A stretch of 64,000 nt of DNA from Dactylis glomerata (GCA_007115705.1 QXEO01000235.1:3257888-3321887); one strand, 5' to 3'. Positions 34,638 through 45,805 are shown, numbered from the stretch's first letter. The notes: a model not told the origin generated them from the sequence alone. A program made the numbers and translations.

Positions 34638-34715
34638 GACCGGCCCGGTCTCGGAAAGGCGAAGCTCGAAGTGAGGGGAGAAGTGGGGGATGGCCTGCGC
34701 AGTTAGCACGCTGGG

Positions 34716-34723
34716 TATTTAAA
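34716..34723 (-). promoter_or_regulatory. TATA box of the antisense gene
   Basis: TTTAAATA on the minus strand (in CTTCTTTAAATACCCAGC), 79 bp before the ATG at 34637. A start site about 30 bp downstream would leave a leader of roughly 50 bp. Confidence 0.6.
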
Positions 34724-34739
34724 GAAGAGCGGCGAAGGG

Positions 34740-35186
34740 ATAACCCCCGACGTTTCAGAAACCAACTTCCGCATCGTGTGCCACCGCAACGGTTGCCGCA
34801 GCGGATCGTGAGGGGAGTTGATGGGACACGTCGCTGACGTGCGCCAGCCCACCTCGCATGATGACTCGGGAAGTTATGACGGAGATGATTCCGAAGTCAA
34901 ATGACAAGACTGGCCACTGGCGCGCTGCGCCGGCCGCCGCGTGGAAACACGACCCGAGGCGGCGCAAGTTCCCAGGAGGCAACACGCCGGCTCGCGACCC
35001 CTAGCCGGGCCGCATCGCGGAGCCGGCTCGCCCCGAGGCGGTCGGAGGAACTCCGCAAGACCTGACCTTGGTAATTGGAGCGACCAAACTGGACTAGAAA
35101 TCCTGGGACTTCGATGGGGACAAGCAAGACTTCGGCGAAAAGAAGAACCCGCCGAAGCCCCATGCTAGCCCATGAGACTTCGCCAG
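34740..35186. other. T region upstream of the antisense gene
   Basis: No ORF with a recognisable domain. It contains the presumed proximal promoter of the antisense gene and leads to the polypurine tract. Confidence 0.45.
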
Positions 35187-35199
35187 TTTCGGGGGCTAG
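35187..35199 (+). other. T polypurine tract
   Basis: GTTTCGGGGGCTAG directly before the 3' LTR TGTCGTGG. Same class as the F tract. Confidence 0.8.
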
Positions 35200-35941
35200 T
35201 GTCGTGGGGATGACTTAGGGGGCGCATCACGGGCCAGGCAGTATGCCGGCTGGCGTCCCAGGAGTCCCCACGGCTTCAGTACAAGAAGACCGGCTCTGCC
35301 CGAAGGGCCGGCTGCGCCAGCAGCCGGCTGACGACTCCACCGAGGAGAACTGGAGCCGGGCGATGAAGACAAAACTCCCCAACGGCTGTCTAGCCAAAAG
35401 CGGAACGGCCCCGACAAGATCGGCAGGGGCACAGGACAGGAGTGACGAGCGCCACGACCACGTCCAACCAATGAGAGATCGAAGACCCTTCCACACGACG
35501 GGATCCGAGGCAGAGGAGAGGGGATATGCCACCCAGATGCCGGTCCAGGGGAAAGGCACTTTATAAAGTACCTTTGCCAGAGCAGGGTCAGAGGATCACA
35601 CAAAAGACACCGCCGCCGGGAAGCCATCAGCCGGTCGAATCGCCATCTAAACCTGTAACCAGGCCCCCGTCTATATAAGGGGGCCTGGACCCTTAGCGTA
35701 GGGGAGATCCGATCTTCTTCTTCCTCCTCTAGCCGAACAGCTCGAGGAGCACTGTAATCGCTACTACTCGATCAATACGAAGCAGGCAGGAAGTAGGGGT
35801 TTACCTCCAACCGGGAGGGCCCTGAACCTGGGTAAACCGTGGTGTCACTGTTGGCACAATCCCGAGCCGGACCCATCGTCACCAACGTCGAGCCCCTCCG
35901 ATAAGCCACCCCATGGCTACTGTCTCTAAATTCCCACGACA
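35200..35941 (+). mobile_element. T 3' LTR, 742 bp
   Basis: Same length as the 5' LTR with about ten substitutions, mostly transitions, and ends CCCACGACA before the TSD. Confidence 0.94.
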
Positions 35942-35946
35942 CAAGA
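35942..35946. repeat. Right target-site duplication of T (CAAGA)
   Basis: Matches 26300-26304; O gag resumes here in frame. Confidence 0.95.
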
Positions 35947-36509
35947 GGAAAGATAAGTTTCTCCATGGACTCAAAGGGGAACGGAAGATACCTTTGTCAG
36001 TAGCTTATGCTCCAAGCTACCAGGCTCTGCTAGACCAAGCTGTTACTCTGGACAACAACATAAGGAAGGAGGAAAACCGTAAGAGGAAGCTCAACAATGG
36101 CAAGACCCACACTGGACATTCCCACAAGAGACCCCACTCCTCTGGAGGAAATGGAAATGGTAACAACTCAAATGGCCATGGGCACAATGATGGAAACCAG
36201 GGAAACCACTCCAATGGCCACCAGAATAGAGACAATGGTAACCACAATGGAAGCAATGGAAATCACACTAGAGGCAATGGGCACCAAAATGGAGGCAATG
36301 GACAACACCGTATTAAGAAGGATCTGTCGCATATCATCTGCTATAATTGCAAGAAGCCAGGACATTTTGCGGATATGTGCTCAGAGAAGAAACAAGATGA
36401 TGCAGCCAAGCCCAATCCATTCAAGAGGGGTCATGTGAACCACGTCAATGTGGAAGAAGTGACGGGTACATTTCCACTTAACTCTTTCACAACATTGGAT
36501 TCTATTTGA
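35947..36509 (+). pseudogene. gag: O Gag, C-terminal part, with frame break before protease
   Basis: Resumes the gag core (IPLSVAYAPSYQALLDQ), then a basic patch, a long N/G/H-rich linker (about residues 60-130 of this part) and a CCHC knuckle, CYNCKKPGHFADMC. KRGHVNHVNVEE follows, as in G1. The frame ends at a TGA at 36507-36509. The protease motif appears in another frame just after, so a frameshift separates them. Confidence 0.9.
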
Positions 36510-36850
36510 TAATGGAGCATCACATTTATTTATATCAAGAGCATTTGTGAGCAAACAAAGCAATGGAAAGAGCAAACAGAGCAATGGAAAGGATTTTAAT
36601 TCCTCTTAAATGGCAAACCAAAGGATCTACAACTTAAAGTTTATTGCCATGAGCTTTGTTGAAAACCTCTAGCTAGGAACGATAGATTTTGTTTTCAATT
36701 CTCAAAATAGAATTTGGGAACTTGGTTCCAATTTCAATAAAACTTTTGTTTAAAATCTAGTGAGGTTGACCAAGAGTTAGAACGCGAGATGCACCAAACC
36801 AAATACAAGGTAATGATTGGGTGCGACATGGATTGGCCCCCATGATGACT
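36500..36850 (+). pseudogene. O protease remnant
   Basis: After the frame break the sequence encodes FDNGASHLFISRAF, the retropepsin active site with DNG instead of DTG. About 290 bp later comes a CDMDW segment matching the G1 VILGMDW. Frame shifts and stops lie between. The missing Thr at the catalytic triplet and the breaks mean no function. Confidence 0.75.
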
Positions 36851-37486
36851 ACTCATATTGTTCACCCTTGTTATAAGGAATGGTGAATCTAGAGAGACAT
36901 ACCTACATGAGAGACGACGTCGTTAAACCATAACCTTAGGAGGATAATATATTACACCCCTTATAGTGAGCTAGTGTGGCCAAAACGTAGGAATACGGTG
37001 AGAATGTTTTGGTATTTGAACGACTACGTGAATCAGAAACGTTTTGCTCAGTGGGATTTGAAGGCGAAGACTATTCAGTTTCAGCGGCTGCCTATTCGAA
37101 TCACCTCCTCGACTCTTCATTTTCGACTTCCCACGCGGCCTGTTCGACTACCTCCCCGAGCCTATAAAAGAGGATTCACTCCTCTCCAGAGAATCACAAC
37201 AGAGACAACCACCACTACCTATGAGATCGCCTCCTGATTCCAAAGCTTTACGCCGCCGAAGTCTACCCCATCCCGACCTGCGATGTTATGAGGCAACTCT
37301 CCAAATCCCCGAGACTATTTTCTTACCCATGAGAGCTTCATTAGATCCCTTTTTCCCTGAGAAGGAGTTCATCTTCGAGATATGATCAAGTTGTCCAGTG
37401 CCTTTCAACAACTATGAAGACGGTTGCTAAAGGAATTCTTAAGGACCATCTGGTACCTGTGGCAAGTAACATGACTTGCTCCGGAA
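36851..37486 (+). other. O degraded interior of unknown origin
   Basis: No RT, RNase H or integrase motif seen. A TATA-like CCTATAAAAGAGG at 37161-37173 followed by a CA-rich stretch resembles an LTR promoter. GGAATTCTTAAG occurs at 37432 and again at 37482, at the join to the C remnant. Confidence 0.45.
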
Positions 37487-37867
37487 TTCTTAAGTGGCTT
37501 GTGTCCATTTGCGTTTTATTTGACGTTTGATCTCTCAAACTTCGTGGAACCCTATCGTGTGTGGACAAGTGTGTACTTTAATTATGCACTATGCACTCTA
37601 TGTTTATGTTTGGATATGTCTATGCTTGCTATATCATTATCTATCCATGATATTATCTTGTCCATGCTATGCTTGGTTCCTATTGATGGTGGGGGAGCTC
37701 CCTATAATCCAATTTTTGCACTTTGCATTCCAAAAGCAAATTCTACCATGTGCATATGTTATGGGGGAGCACTCTCACTAGTCACTAGGAAGTCACTAGG
37801 AACCATGCTTTGTTTATCCTATGAGACTCTAACATAGTTTGCCATCGTAAATAAAAAAGGGGGAGAT
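37487..37867 (+). mobile_element. Extra 3' internal fragment of C before its 5' LTR
   Basis: 381 bp matching 48075-48455, the segment between the env-like gene and the 3' LTR, including the tract AAGGGGGAGAT; I find one mismatch. Its position before the 5' LTR implies a second, mostly deleted copy of C. Confidence 0.9.
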
Positions 37868-39090
37868 TGAAAGGACATTTGTCCCTTTCTACTTTTTTGA
37901 TTTACAATGACAAGACTATGTTTTGTGTGAACTAAGATTTGAATTATATGCATACAGGTTTAAGTTCACAGGTGAAGGGGTTCTAATGCATAAAAAGAAA
38001 GATGGTGGAATCGCCTGCCGAAAAGTGGTCTGGCCGGCCCCCAGACCGGACCACCCGGCGGGGCCGCCGGATTGGTATACTGATTCAGTTATCGACGGGC
38101 CACCGGATCCGCCCGGCCCCCAGACCGGACCACCCGGCGGCAGACCGGACTGGCCCGGTGGGGCCGCCGGACTGGTAGTCTGAACGGGTTTTCAGCGGGC
38201 CCCCGGATCCGCCCGGTCCACCGCCGGACTCCTGGCGAGGTGTCCGGTCCCGCCGGACTTACCGCCGGGCCGTCCGGCCCAGAGGCCGGTGGCGCCGGAC
38301 TTATCGCCGGGATTGCTGCTGTGTGCTCCCTCCAACAGCCAGATTTCCACCTACCTATAAATACCCCTTCTCTCAGCTGGGGTAGGGTTAGAACTTCACC
38401 AACCATTGTTCATCCTTGAAGCTCTCACCTACCCCCATTAGAAAAACACCAAATTCCATAGATCTCCCCTTCTAGCCAACCAAAGCTCTTGATCTTTGGA
38501 GGATTGAAGGAGGAGGCACCGATCTACATCTTCACCGAAGGAATTTCATTTCCACCTCCATTTGCTTGGAGGATTTGCACCTTGGGGCTCTTGTGACCCT
38601 AGGTGTTGTATTTGGTTGATTGACTTGTCTTTGTGGTGATTCTTGCCTCCGTGGCTTTCTTGGGAGCCTCCAATTGAGTTGTGGAGTTGTGCCCCAAGCT
38701 CCGTGTAAGGGATTCGTGGTTCCCCCAATACCACCACTTAGTGGAAACGAGCTAGCCTCCGTGGCTTGCTCACCGGAGAACAAGGTGAGCCTTTGTGGCG
38801 TTGGTAGACTCTGTGTCACCACACCTCTCCAACGTAGACGTACTTCCCCTCAAAAGGAAGGAACTACGGGAATACATCCTTGTGTCTCCGGTCTCCACTC
38901 TTCGGTTATTTCTTACCCTTACTTGTATCTTACTAGTTACTTGTTTACTTGCATGCTTTCCACTTATAGGAAATTCACCTAGTTGCACATCTAGTGAATT
39001 TACTTTGTGTCAAGCCTTAAATTTGAAAAAGATTAAAAATTGACTTAGCGCCTATTCACCCCCCTCTAGTCGCCCGTACCGATCCTTTCA
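37868..39090 (+). mobile_element. C 5' LTR, 1223 bp
   Basis: TGAAAGGACATTTGTCCC to GATCCTTTCA. The U3 holds dense CCGG/GGCCGCCGG repeats (38020-38320), then CCTATAAATACCCC (TATA at 38356). Lacks about 21 bp of that GC-rich part compared with the 3' LTR; by eye roughly 15-20 substitutions separate the two. Confidence 0.93.
38356..38363 (+). promoter_or_regulatory. C 5' LTR TATA box
   Basis: TATAAATA after the GC-rich U3 repeats; the 3' LTR copy is at 48965. Confidence 0.75.
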
Positions 39091-39092
39091 AT

Positions 39093-39104
39093 TGGTATCA
39101 GAGC
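39093..39104 (+). other. C primer binding site (tRNA-iMet type)
   Basis: TGGTATCAGAGC three bases after the LTR end. Confidence 0.92.
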
Positions 39105-39142
39105 CTAGTGCTCTTTGATTGGGCTTAACCGCCTAAGAGGTT

Positions 39143-41581
39143 ATGGGCGAAGAGGAACCCGCCACTAAGGGGGATCTAAATAATATAATGGCACGTATGG
39201 ATGCTATGATGGCAGCCATGGAAAGCCAAAAATCTCAACTTGATGCCCTCGTAAGTGGAACGTCAAGTACCACTCCACCGACCCCGGTTGATTCCTCGGG
39301 TAAGCCCGACTTAAACGAGGATAATCCGGATGAGGATGGGGATGAGGGCGGAGAGGAACCCCCCAAGGTAGATGACACCCCCAACAAAGATGACACCTCT
39401 CGGGGGCATAGTCCGGGAATTCCACATCCCACGAGCTATGTCTCCGGAAGACATCTTCAAATGCCACACCTTGCTTCTTCCGGTCCACCGCCACCACTTG
39501 ATGCTTCTAGCTTTGCCAATTGGCAAGATAACATGCGCTCTCACATAAACTTTGTGTCTATTGAGCTTTGGAGGATCATTGAGCAGGGTTTCCATCCAAC
39601 TTCCAAGGATTTGACCAACTTGCTTCCTTGGGAGCAAATCGACAAGCAACTCAATGCCTCCGCCTTGCATCTCATTCACATGTCTCTTACCGAGAAGGAC
39701 AAGGCATTCGTCCGCAACATCACCTCCGCCAAAGAAGCTTGGGATATTCTCACCAACCTCTTCATTGGGAATGAGAGCATTCAAGAATCCAAGTTTGATG
39801 AAGCCTCCAATGAAGCGGACAACTTTGCCATGCTTGATGGTGAAACTCCCGAAGAACTCCATAGGCGTCTCTCGTCACTCCAAGTGAAGCTAACGGATCT
39901 TGGCTCCACCCAATGTGATTGGAGATGGATGAAGAGGAAGTTCATTCAAGCTCTCTTGCCCTTCCATAGGGAAACCGTGAACTCCATCAAGGGAAATGCA
40001 AATTTCCGGACGATGTCCGCTCATGACATTTTGCAAGAGATGATGGCAAGGAAGATCTCCGAGAAGAATGCGGATGATGCTCTTGCTCGTGCACGTGGTG
40101 TGCGTGCTCCCAACCTTGCTTTGAAGGCCAAAGTCACCTATCATGAAGAAGAAGAAAGCTTGTTGGAAGAGGAAGAAGTAATGGGTGGAAGCCCCGAGGA
40201 TATTATGAAGTATGCTCATGCCGAGCACATGGCACTTGCTCAAAGGGCATTCATGAAGAAGTGGAAGTCATCTAGCCCCTCCAAGCCAAAGGCCACAAGT
40301 AGAGTGAGGACTTGCTACAATTGTGGTAACACTAACCACTTCATTGCCGAGTGTCCTTATGAAAGAGTTGAAGATCACAACGGAAGGCTTGTCCGCAAGG
40401 AAATGAAGTCCAAGTCATACCCAAGAAACTCCGACAAGAAGAGAGTCCTCCCAACTCATGCTTTGATAACTCAAGAAGAGTACCTCTCCGAGGATGATGC
40501 AAGTGATAAGGAGGAAATAGGAAGGGCCGCCATCGCTATTGCCCATCCTACCCCCTCATCATCCCTATTCGCTTCCGCAAATGAATCAAAGCGCTCCAAC
40601 CACAATGCGACTTGTCTCATGGCTCACGCTACAAAGGTATCACCACCTCTCACACCCATCATACCTAAAAGCTTATCTTTGATGGATTGTGTTGAACGAG
40701 TTGGTGAAAATGATGATCTAAATGAAATGGACATGTTCATGTCAACCTTGCATGGGGAGACCAAAGCTCGCTTTGAGATCCTCCTAGATCAACTTAATGA
40801 AGCCATTCAAGTAAATGATAAAAATGATGAACGCATTTTTGAACTTGAGGGGCATGCTCGTGACTATGCCGATGAAATTGCTTCTCTTACTCAATCTCTT
40901 GAGGAAGAGCAAGACCTAAGGGTGTCACTTGAGACATCCATGTTGGGTCTTGAAGAATCTCACAATTTGGATATTTCCAAACTTAAAAGTGATCGTGATA
41001 TTGCTCAATCCGTTGCTAATGAACTTAGGTTGCAAAATGAGAAACTAAATCTTATAATTGCTAATGAAGCAACCAAGTCTCTTTCTAGCACCTTTGTTGC
41101 AAGTTCATGCTCAACTAACCCCTCTTGTGAGAAAGCCCCTCTAAAGGGAAACGAGATGCTTGATGAGCTTTTGATTGCTCAAAAGCAACATGGTGACAAG
41201 ACGGGACTTGGATTTACATCCAAGTCCAAGAAGAACAAGAAGAAGAAGAACAAGAAGAAGAAGAAGAATGTCCCCGCGCCTCCTTCCTCATTAAAGAAAC
41301 ATGTTCCTAGTGAAATATTCTATGATGAGAATGGTAATGTATTTGAGGAGGAGGTGAGGGAAGTTATTGGGAATGGAAAAAAGGCTATGCCCAACCATAA
41401 TAACTTTGCGGGAAAATATAATCCTTCCTATGTTCTTTGTCGTGCACAAGATGGACATGTTTATGCTAAATTTGTTGGTTCATCGAATGAATATGTTGCA
41501 TGGTCTATTTGGGTTCCAAAGACCCTTGTCACTAACAAAAGAGGACCCGTTGAGAAATGGGGACCTAAAGTCAAGACTTGA
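39143..41581 (+). CDS. gag: C Gag, 812 residues
   Basis: Open from ATG 39143 to TGA 41579-41581. An acidic N-terminus (1-120) is followed by the copia gag core (NWQDNMRSHI, KEAWDILTNLF, TPEELHRRLSSL; about 125-300), one CCHC knuckle CYNCGNTNHFIAEC (about 392-405), then a long E/D/L-rich coiled coil (about 530-650) and a KKKNKKKKK basic run (about 690-705). Unusually long for a copia Gag, as typical of the SIRE/Maximus group. It would assemble particles in the cytoplasm and bind element RNA. Pol lies in the +1 frame just downstream. The frame looks intact. Confidence 0.92.
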   Translation: MGEEEPATKGDLNNIMARMDAMMAAMESQKSQLDALVSGTSSTTPPTPVDSSGKPDLNEDNPDEDGDEGGEEPPKVDDTPNKDDTSRGHSPGIPHPTSYVSGRHLQMPHLASSGPPPPLDASSFANWQDNMRSHINFVSIELWRIIEQGFHPTSKDLTNLLPWEQIDKQLNASALHLIHMSLTEKDKAFVRNITSAKEAWDILTNLFIGNESIQESKFDEASNEADNFAMLDGETPEELHRRLSSLQVKLTDLGSTQCDWRWMKRKFIQALLPFHRETVNSIKGNANFRTMSAHDILQEMMARKISEKNADDALARARGVRAPNLALKAKVTYHEEEESLLEEEEVMGGSPEDIMKYAHAEHMALAQRAFMKKWKSSSPSKPKATSRVRTCYNCGNTNHFIAECPYERVEDHNGRLVRKEMKSKSYPRNSDKKRVLPTHALITQEEYLSEDDASDKEEIGRAAIAIAHPTPSSSLFASANESKRSNHNATCLMAHATKVSPPLTPIIPKSLSLMDCVERVGENDDLNEMDMFMSTLHGETKARFEILLDQLNEAIQVNDKNDERIFELEGHARDYADEIASLTQSLEEEQDLRVSLETSMLGLEESHNLDISKLKSDRDIAQSVANELRLQNEKLNLIIANEATKSLSSTFVASSCSTNPSCEKAPLKGNEMLDELLIAQKQHGDKTGLGFTSKSKKNKKKKNKKKKKNVPAPPSSLKKHVPSEIFYDENGNVFEEEVREVIGNGKKAMPNHNNFAGKYNPSYVLCRAQDGHVYAKFVGSSNEYVAWSIWVPKTLVTNKRGPVEKWGPKVKT

Positions 41582-41591
41582 TCTCTTGTAG

Positions 41592-44500
41592 GGCTTTGCT
41601 TCCGGTGGTGGTCAATGGATAATTGATAGTGGTGCTACCAATCATATGACCGGGAGCAAAGAAATGGTGAAGGAGCTTCGCACCGGTTCATCCCATGCGG
41701 GCTACGTCACCTATGGGGATTCTTCAAGGTCAAAGGTATTGGGTCTCGGCAAGGTTGTTGTCTCTCACAATGTTACCGTGGAAGATGTCATGCTTGTTGA
41801 GTCCCTTTCATATAATCTTCTTTCCGTTGCTCAACTTGCTAATATGGGCTTTGCAACCTTCTTTGATGTTGGGATTGTAGTTCTTTTGTGGAGCAAGTCT
41901 CTTAATGTAGCTCATGTAGGGCATGTCGAAAATGGCTTATATGTGATCGACTTCTCGAAGGAGGTCACTAAAGCCGCGACATGCCTCATGGCTAAAGTTG
42001 ATGTGGGATGGCTTTGGCATCGCCGGCTAGGCCACGTCAACATGAGAACTTTGCAAAGTCTCCACAAAGGCAACCACATCCTAGGACTAACCGATCTAAC
42101 CTTTTCAAAAGATCGTGTGTGTAGAGCTTGCATTGAAGGAAAGATGCATGAACTTCCTCATCCTAGCAAGACCATCATTTCATCTAAGAGGGTCCTAGAG
42201 CTCCTTCACATGGATCTCTTTGGCCCTCCCTCTTATGAAAGTCTTGGAGGAAAGAAGTATTGCTTGGTGATTGTCGATGACTATTCAAGATACACTTGGG
42301 TCTTTTTCTTTGCTCATAAGAGTGAGACTCAACAAACCGTCAATGACTTCACCAATGAAGTGCAACGCCAATATGGTCAAGACATATTGATGATCTGAAG
42401 TGACAATGGCACCGAGTTCAAGAACTACACCTTGAATGATTTTCTCAGTGATGAGGGGATTCGCCATCAATACTCATCTCCCTACACTCCCCAACAAAAT
42501 GGTGTAGCTGAGCGGAAGAACCGGACTCTCATTGATATGGCGAGGACCATGTTAGCGGAATTCAAGTCTCCGTATAACTTTTGGGCCGAAGCCATTAATA
42601 CCGCATGTCATGCGTCGAACCGGTTATATCTCCGCAAGGGCTTGAACAAGACTCCCTATGAGATCCTCATTGGAAAGAAGCCTAACATCAAGTACTTTCG
42701 GGTATTTGGTTGTAAGTGCTACTATCTTAAGAAAGGTGTCCATTTGTCCAAATTTGATTCGAAAGCTCTTGAGGGTACCTTTGTTGGCTATGCCGCCGAA
42801 TCTCACGCCTTTAGAATCTTTGACAAACTCTCCGCTCGAGTTGTTGAAGTTTCTAACGTGAGATTCGACGAGAATGACGGCTCCCGTGTGGAGCAACGTG
42901 GTGTTTTTGATGTAGGTGATGAAATACCTCCTCTTGCCATAAGAAGAATGGGTGTGGGACATCTCATACCCGTTGAGGGACACCTTTTGGCAGAAGGAGA
43001 AGGACTATGCTCTACTCAAGTGGAGCCTTCACCCTCTCAAACACAACAAGCTCCTCAAGGTCCCTTTGATGCTAGCCAAAGACAAGCTCGAACCCCTCAA
43101 CCATGTGAGCATGATCAAGATCAAGACCAAGAGCATGATGGTGATTTCTCACCAAGTGGTGATCAAGATCAAGTTCAAGACATTGAGCAAGCTCAAGTTG
43201 ATGAGCACGCTTGGTTTGAAGGTCAAGGCGAGGACCAAAACTGTGGTGATGACCAAGTGGCCTCTCAATAATCTCTTGAAGAAGCTCAAGCTCGCCATGC
43301 CATGAAGATTGCAACAACTCTCCAAAGAGGTAGCCACACCTTGGAGAATGTGATTGGAAGTGTAAGCAAAGGGGTGTCCACGAGGAGGCAATTGGCAAAC
43401 TTTAGTAACCACCATGCCTATATCTCTTGTGTGGAACCTCAAAAGGTGTTTGAAGCACTTGAAGACCCAGATTGGGTAGAAGCCATGCACGAAGAACTCA
43501 ATAACTTCGAGCGCAACAAAGTTTGGTCATTAGTGGAGAAGCCCAAGGATTGTCACAATGTCATTGGAACCAAGTGGATCTTCAAGAACAAGCAAGATGC
43601 AAATGGAATTGTTGTGAGGAACAAGGCTCGTTTGGTTGCTCAAGGATACTCTCAAATTGAAGGCATCGACTATGGAGAGACTTTTGCACCCGTGGCTCGC
43701 CTTGAGTCCATCCGTATCCTTCTTGCTTATGCGTCACATCATAATTTTAAGTTGCAACAAATGGATGTGAAGAGTGCTTTCTTAAATGGTCCTTTGCATG
43801 AGTTAGTATTTGTAAAGCAACCCCCGGGTTTTGAGGATCCTAGCTTTCCGAACCATGTCTACAAGCTCGATAAGGCACTCTATGGCCTTAAACAAGCCCC
43901 ACGTGCGTGGTACGAGCATCTTAGAGAGCTTCTTGTAGACCGTGGGTTTGAGATAGGCCTCATTGATCCCACTCTTTTTACTAAGAAAGTAAATGGGGAG
44001 CTTTTCATATGCCAACTTTATGTAGATGATATCATTTTTGGTTCTTCTAACAAATCCTTCAATGATGAATTTGCAAGACTAATGACAGATAAATTTGAGA
44101 TGTCTATGATGGGGGAGTTGAAATTCTTTCTTGGCTTTGAGATAAAGCAATTGAAGGGTGGGACCTTCATCAATCAAGCCAAGTACACTCAAGACATGCT
44201 CAAGAAGTTCAAGATGGATACCGGAGTGAAGGGAGCCAAGACTCCCATGCCTACAAAGGTTACTCTTGATCTCGATCCTAATGGTAAAGAAGTGGATCAA
44301 AAACTTTATCGCTCTATGATTGGGTCCTTGCTCTATCTTTGTCCATCTAGACCGGATATCATGCTTAGTGTGGGAATGTGTGCACGATATCAAGCCGCCC
44401 CTAAGGAAAGCCATTTAATGGCGGTCAAAAGAGTCTTCCGATATTTGATTCATACCCCAACTTTTGGCCTTTGGTACCCGAAGGGAGCAAGCTTTGAGCT

Positions 44501-44975
44501 TGTAGGTTACTCGGACTCGGATTGGGCGGGAGACAAAGTGGATAGGAAGTCAACTTCCGGGGCTTGCCAATTTCTTGGTAGGTCTTTGGTTAGTTGGTCT
44601 TCTAAGAAGCAAAATTGTGTGTCTCTCTCCACCGCCGAAGTCGAGTATGTGGCGGCCGCGAGTTGTTGTGCTCAACTCCTTTGGATGAGGCAAACCATGG
44701 AGGATTATGGTATTCACTTCGACAAGGTGCCACTCTTGTGTGACAATGAGAGTGCCATCAAGATCGCTCATAATCCGGTTCAACATAACAAGACCAAGCA
44801 CATCGAGATCCGCCACCACTTCATCCGTGACCATGTCAACCGAGGTGAGATTAACCTATCTTATGTAGGTACACAAGACCAACTCGCCGACATTTTCACG
44901 AAGCCTCTTGATGAAGCAAGATTCCGAGAGTTGAGGCATGAATTGAATATCGTAGACTCTTGCAATGTGGCTTGA
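41592..44975 (+). pseudogene. pol: C Pol: protease, integrase, RT, RNase H
   Basis: A frame beginning after a TAG at 41589, in +1 relative to gag, with internal stops TGA 42396-42398 and TAA 43269-43271, final TGA 44973. The protease has DSGATNHMTG (41625). Integrase has an H-H-C-C domain (WHRRLGHV, CRACIEGK) and D, D, E at HMDLFGP, DNGTEF and NGVAERKNRT (about 42208-42515). RT has MDVKSAFLNG, ALYGLKQAPRAWY and the catalytic YVDD (about 44019). RNase H has SDSDWAGD, STAEVEY and DNESA. Domain order protease-integrase-RT-RNase H defines Ty1/copia. The TGA directly precedes a catalytic Asp, so integrase and everything after it would be lost. Confidence 0.94.
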
Positions 44976-45356
44976 TCGTGTGCACTCATTCCCATATTAT
45001 AGTGTGTTGTTCTAGTCTAGATGCGCATAGTTGAGGATAGTCATCGTGTCAATTAATGGCACGATGCATACTCAATTGTGCGAAATTATAAGATCACTAA
45101 TGTCATTTGAGCCCAAGCATGTCTCTTCGCGGTGTCACGACATTGGTGATCACACATAGGGGGAGAAATCCCCCACCATTGCATGTCTTCAAATCTCGTG
45201 TGTTTGTTGTTGTGCTTCTTTGGAAGGCATGCAATCTTAAGTTGATTTTCTTGCAAACAAGTTTGATGGTTGTTGATTTCTTTCGCACACCATGCTTTTC
45301 TTGTTGATACATGTCACATTTCGACAATTGTCAAAACTTTTCTAGTCCAAAAGTTG
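44976..45356 (+). other. C spacer after pol
   Basis: No gene seen. Short ORFs in both directions have no family features. It leads into the GC-rich module. Confidence 0.6.
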
Positions 45357-45556
45357 TTTCGGCGGCCTGCCCGGCGGTCGTCGGACCTGGCGCCGGACTG
45401 CCCGGCGGCCCACCGGACTGACTCGGCGGCCCCGCCGAACTGGCATTCAGTATACCAGTTCGGCGAGCTCGCCGGATTGGCCCAGCGGCCCGCCGGACAG
45501 CCCGGCGAAAGGCCCGGTCCCGCCGGACTTACCGCCGGACTGGCGGCCTATATAAA
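45357..45556 (+). promoter_or_regulatory. Predicted internal promoter of the env-like gene
   Basis: A GC-rich module of repeated CGGCGG/GCCGGA elements resembling the C LTR U3, then TATATAAA at 45549-45556, about 240 bp before the ATG at 45796. A C/T-rich leader follows. The LTR has the same order: GC-rich repeats, TATA, pyrimidine-rich leader. Confidence 0.6.
45433..45465 (+). repeat. Perfect 11-bp inverted repeat, first copy
   Basis: CGCCGAACTGG and CCAGTTCGGCG around an 11-base loop. Repeated exactly at 46138-46170 in the intron. Confidence 0.85.
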
Positions 45557-45795
45557 CTTCGTGGGGAGGGTTTCCTGGGCAGTTTTTCCCACTTCCTCCT
45601 CTCCCCACGCCCGCCCCCATCTCCATTGGCGCCGCCCCATCAAGCTTCTCCTCTCCCTAGCCTCTCCACCCAACCAATCTCTTCCAAATTTAGATCGGGT
45701 GTAGATCGGGGTGGTTTGAAGCTTTCCTCCGAAGATCGTCGCGTTTCGTCAACCGCATTGGGAGATCGGTATTCTTCCCCATCTTCTTGTGCACC

Positions 45796-45805
45796 ATGTC
45801 TTCGG
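45796..45805 (+). CDS. Env-like gene, predicted first coding exon (10 nt)
   Basis: ATG in a CACCATGTC context, three full codons and one base, then GGTAAC as 5' splice site at 45806. Joined to 46358 the frame is exactly that of the downstream ORF. Predicted from sequence only. Confidence 0.6.

Larger units (their letters stand above)
26305..35941 (+). mobile_element. T: complete Tat-type Ty3/gypsy element, 9637 bp
   Basis: Two 742-bp LTRs, PBS, a gag-pol frame, an antisense accessory gene and a polypurine tract, flanked by CAAGA. The Tat lineage is indicated by a degenerate RNase H followed by a second archaeal-type RNase H before integrase, a DGGSS-type protease and an extra ORF between pol and the 3' LTR. 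About ten substitutions separate the LTRs by eye. Four stops in gag-pol make it non-autonomous as read. Confidence 0.93.

Noticed and set aside
36974..37237. 87-codon ORF before the C remnant
   Set aside because: Spans a TATA-like site and shows no pol similarity; probably LTR or leader-derived DNA.
37499..37837. Conserved 112-codon ORF, also at 48087-48425
   Set aside because: Identical because both belong to the duplicated 3' untranslated part of C; frame lies in noncoding DNA before the polypurine tract.
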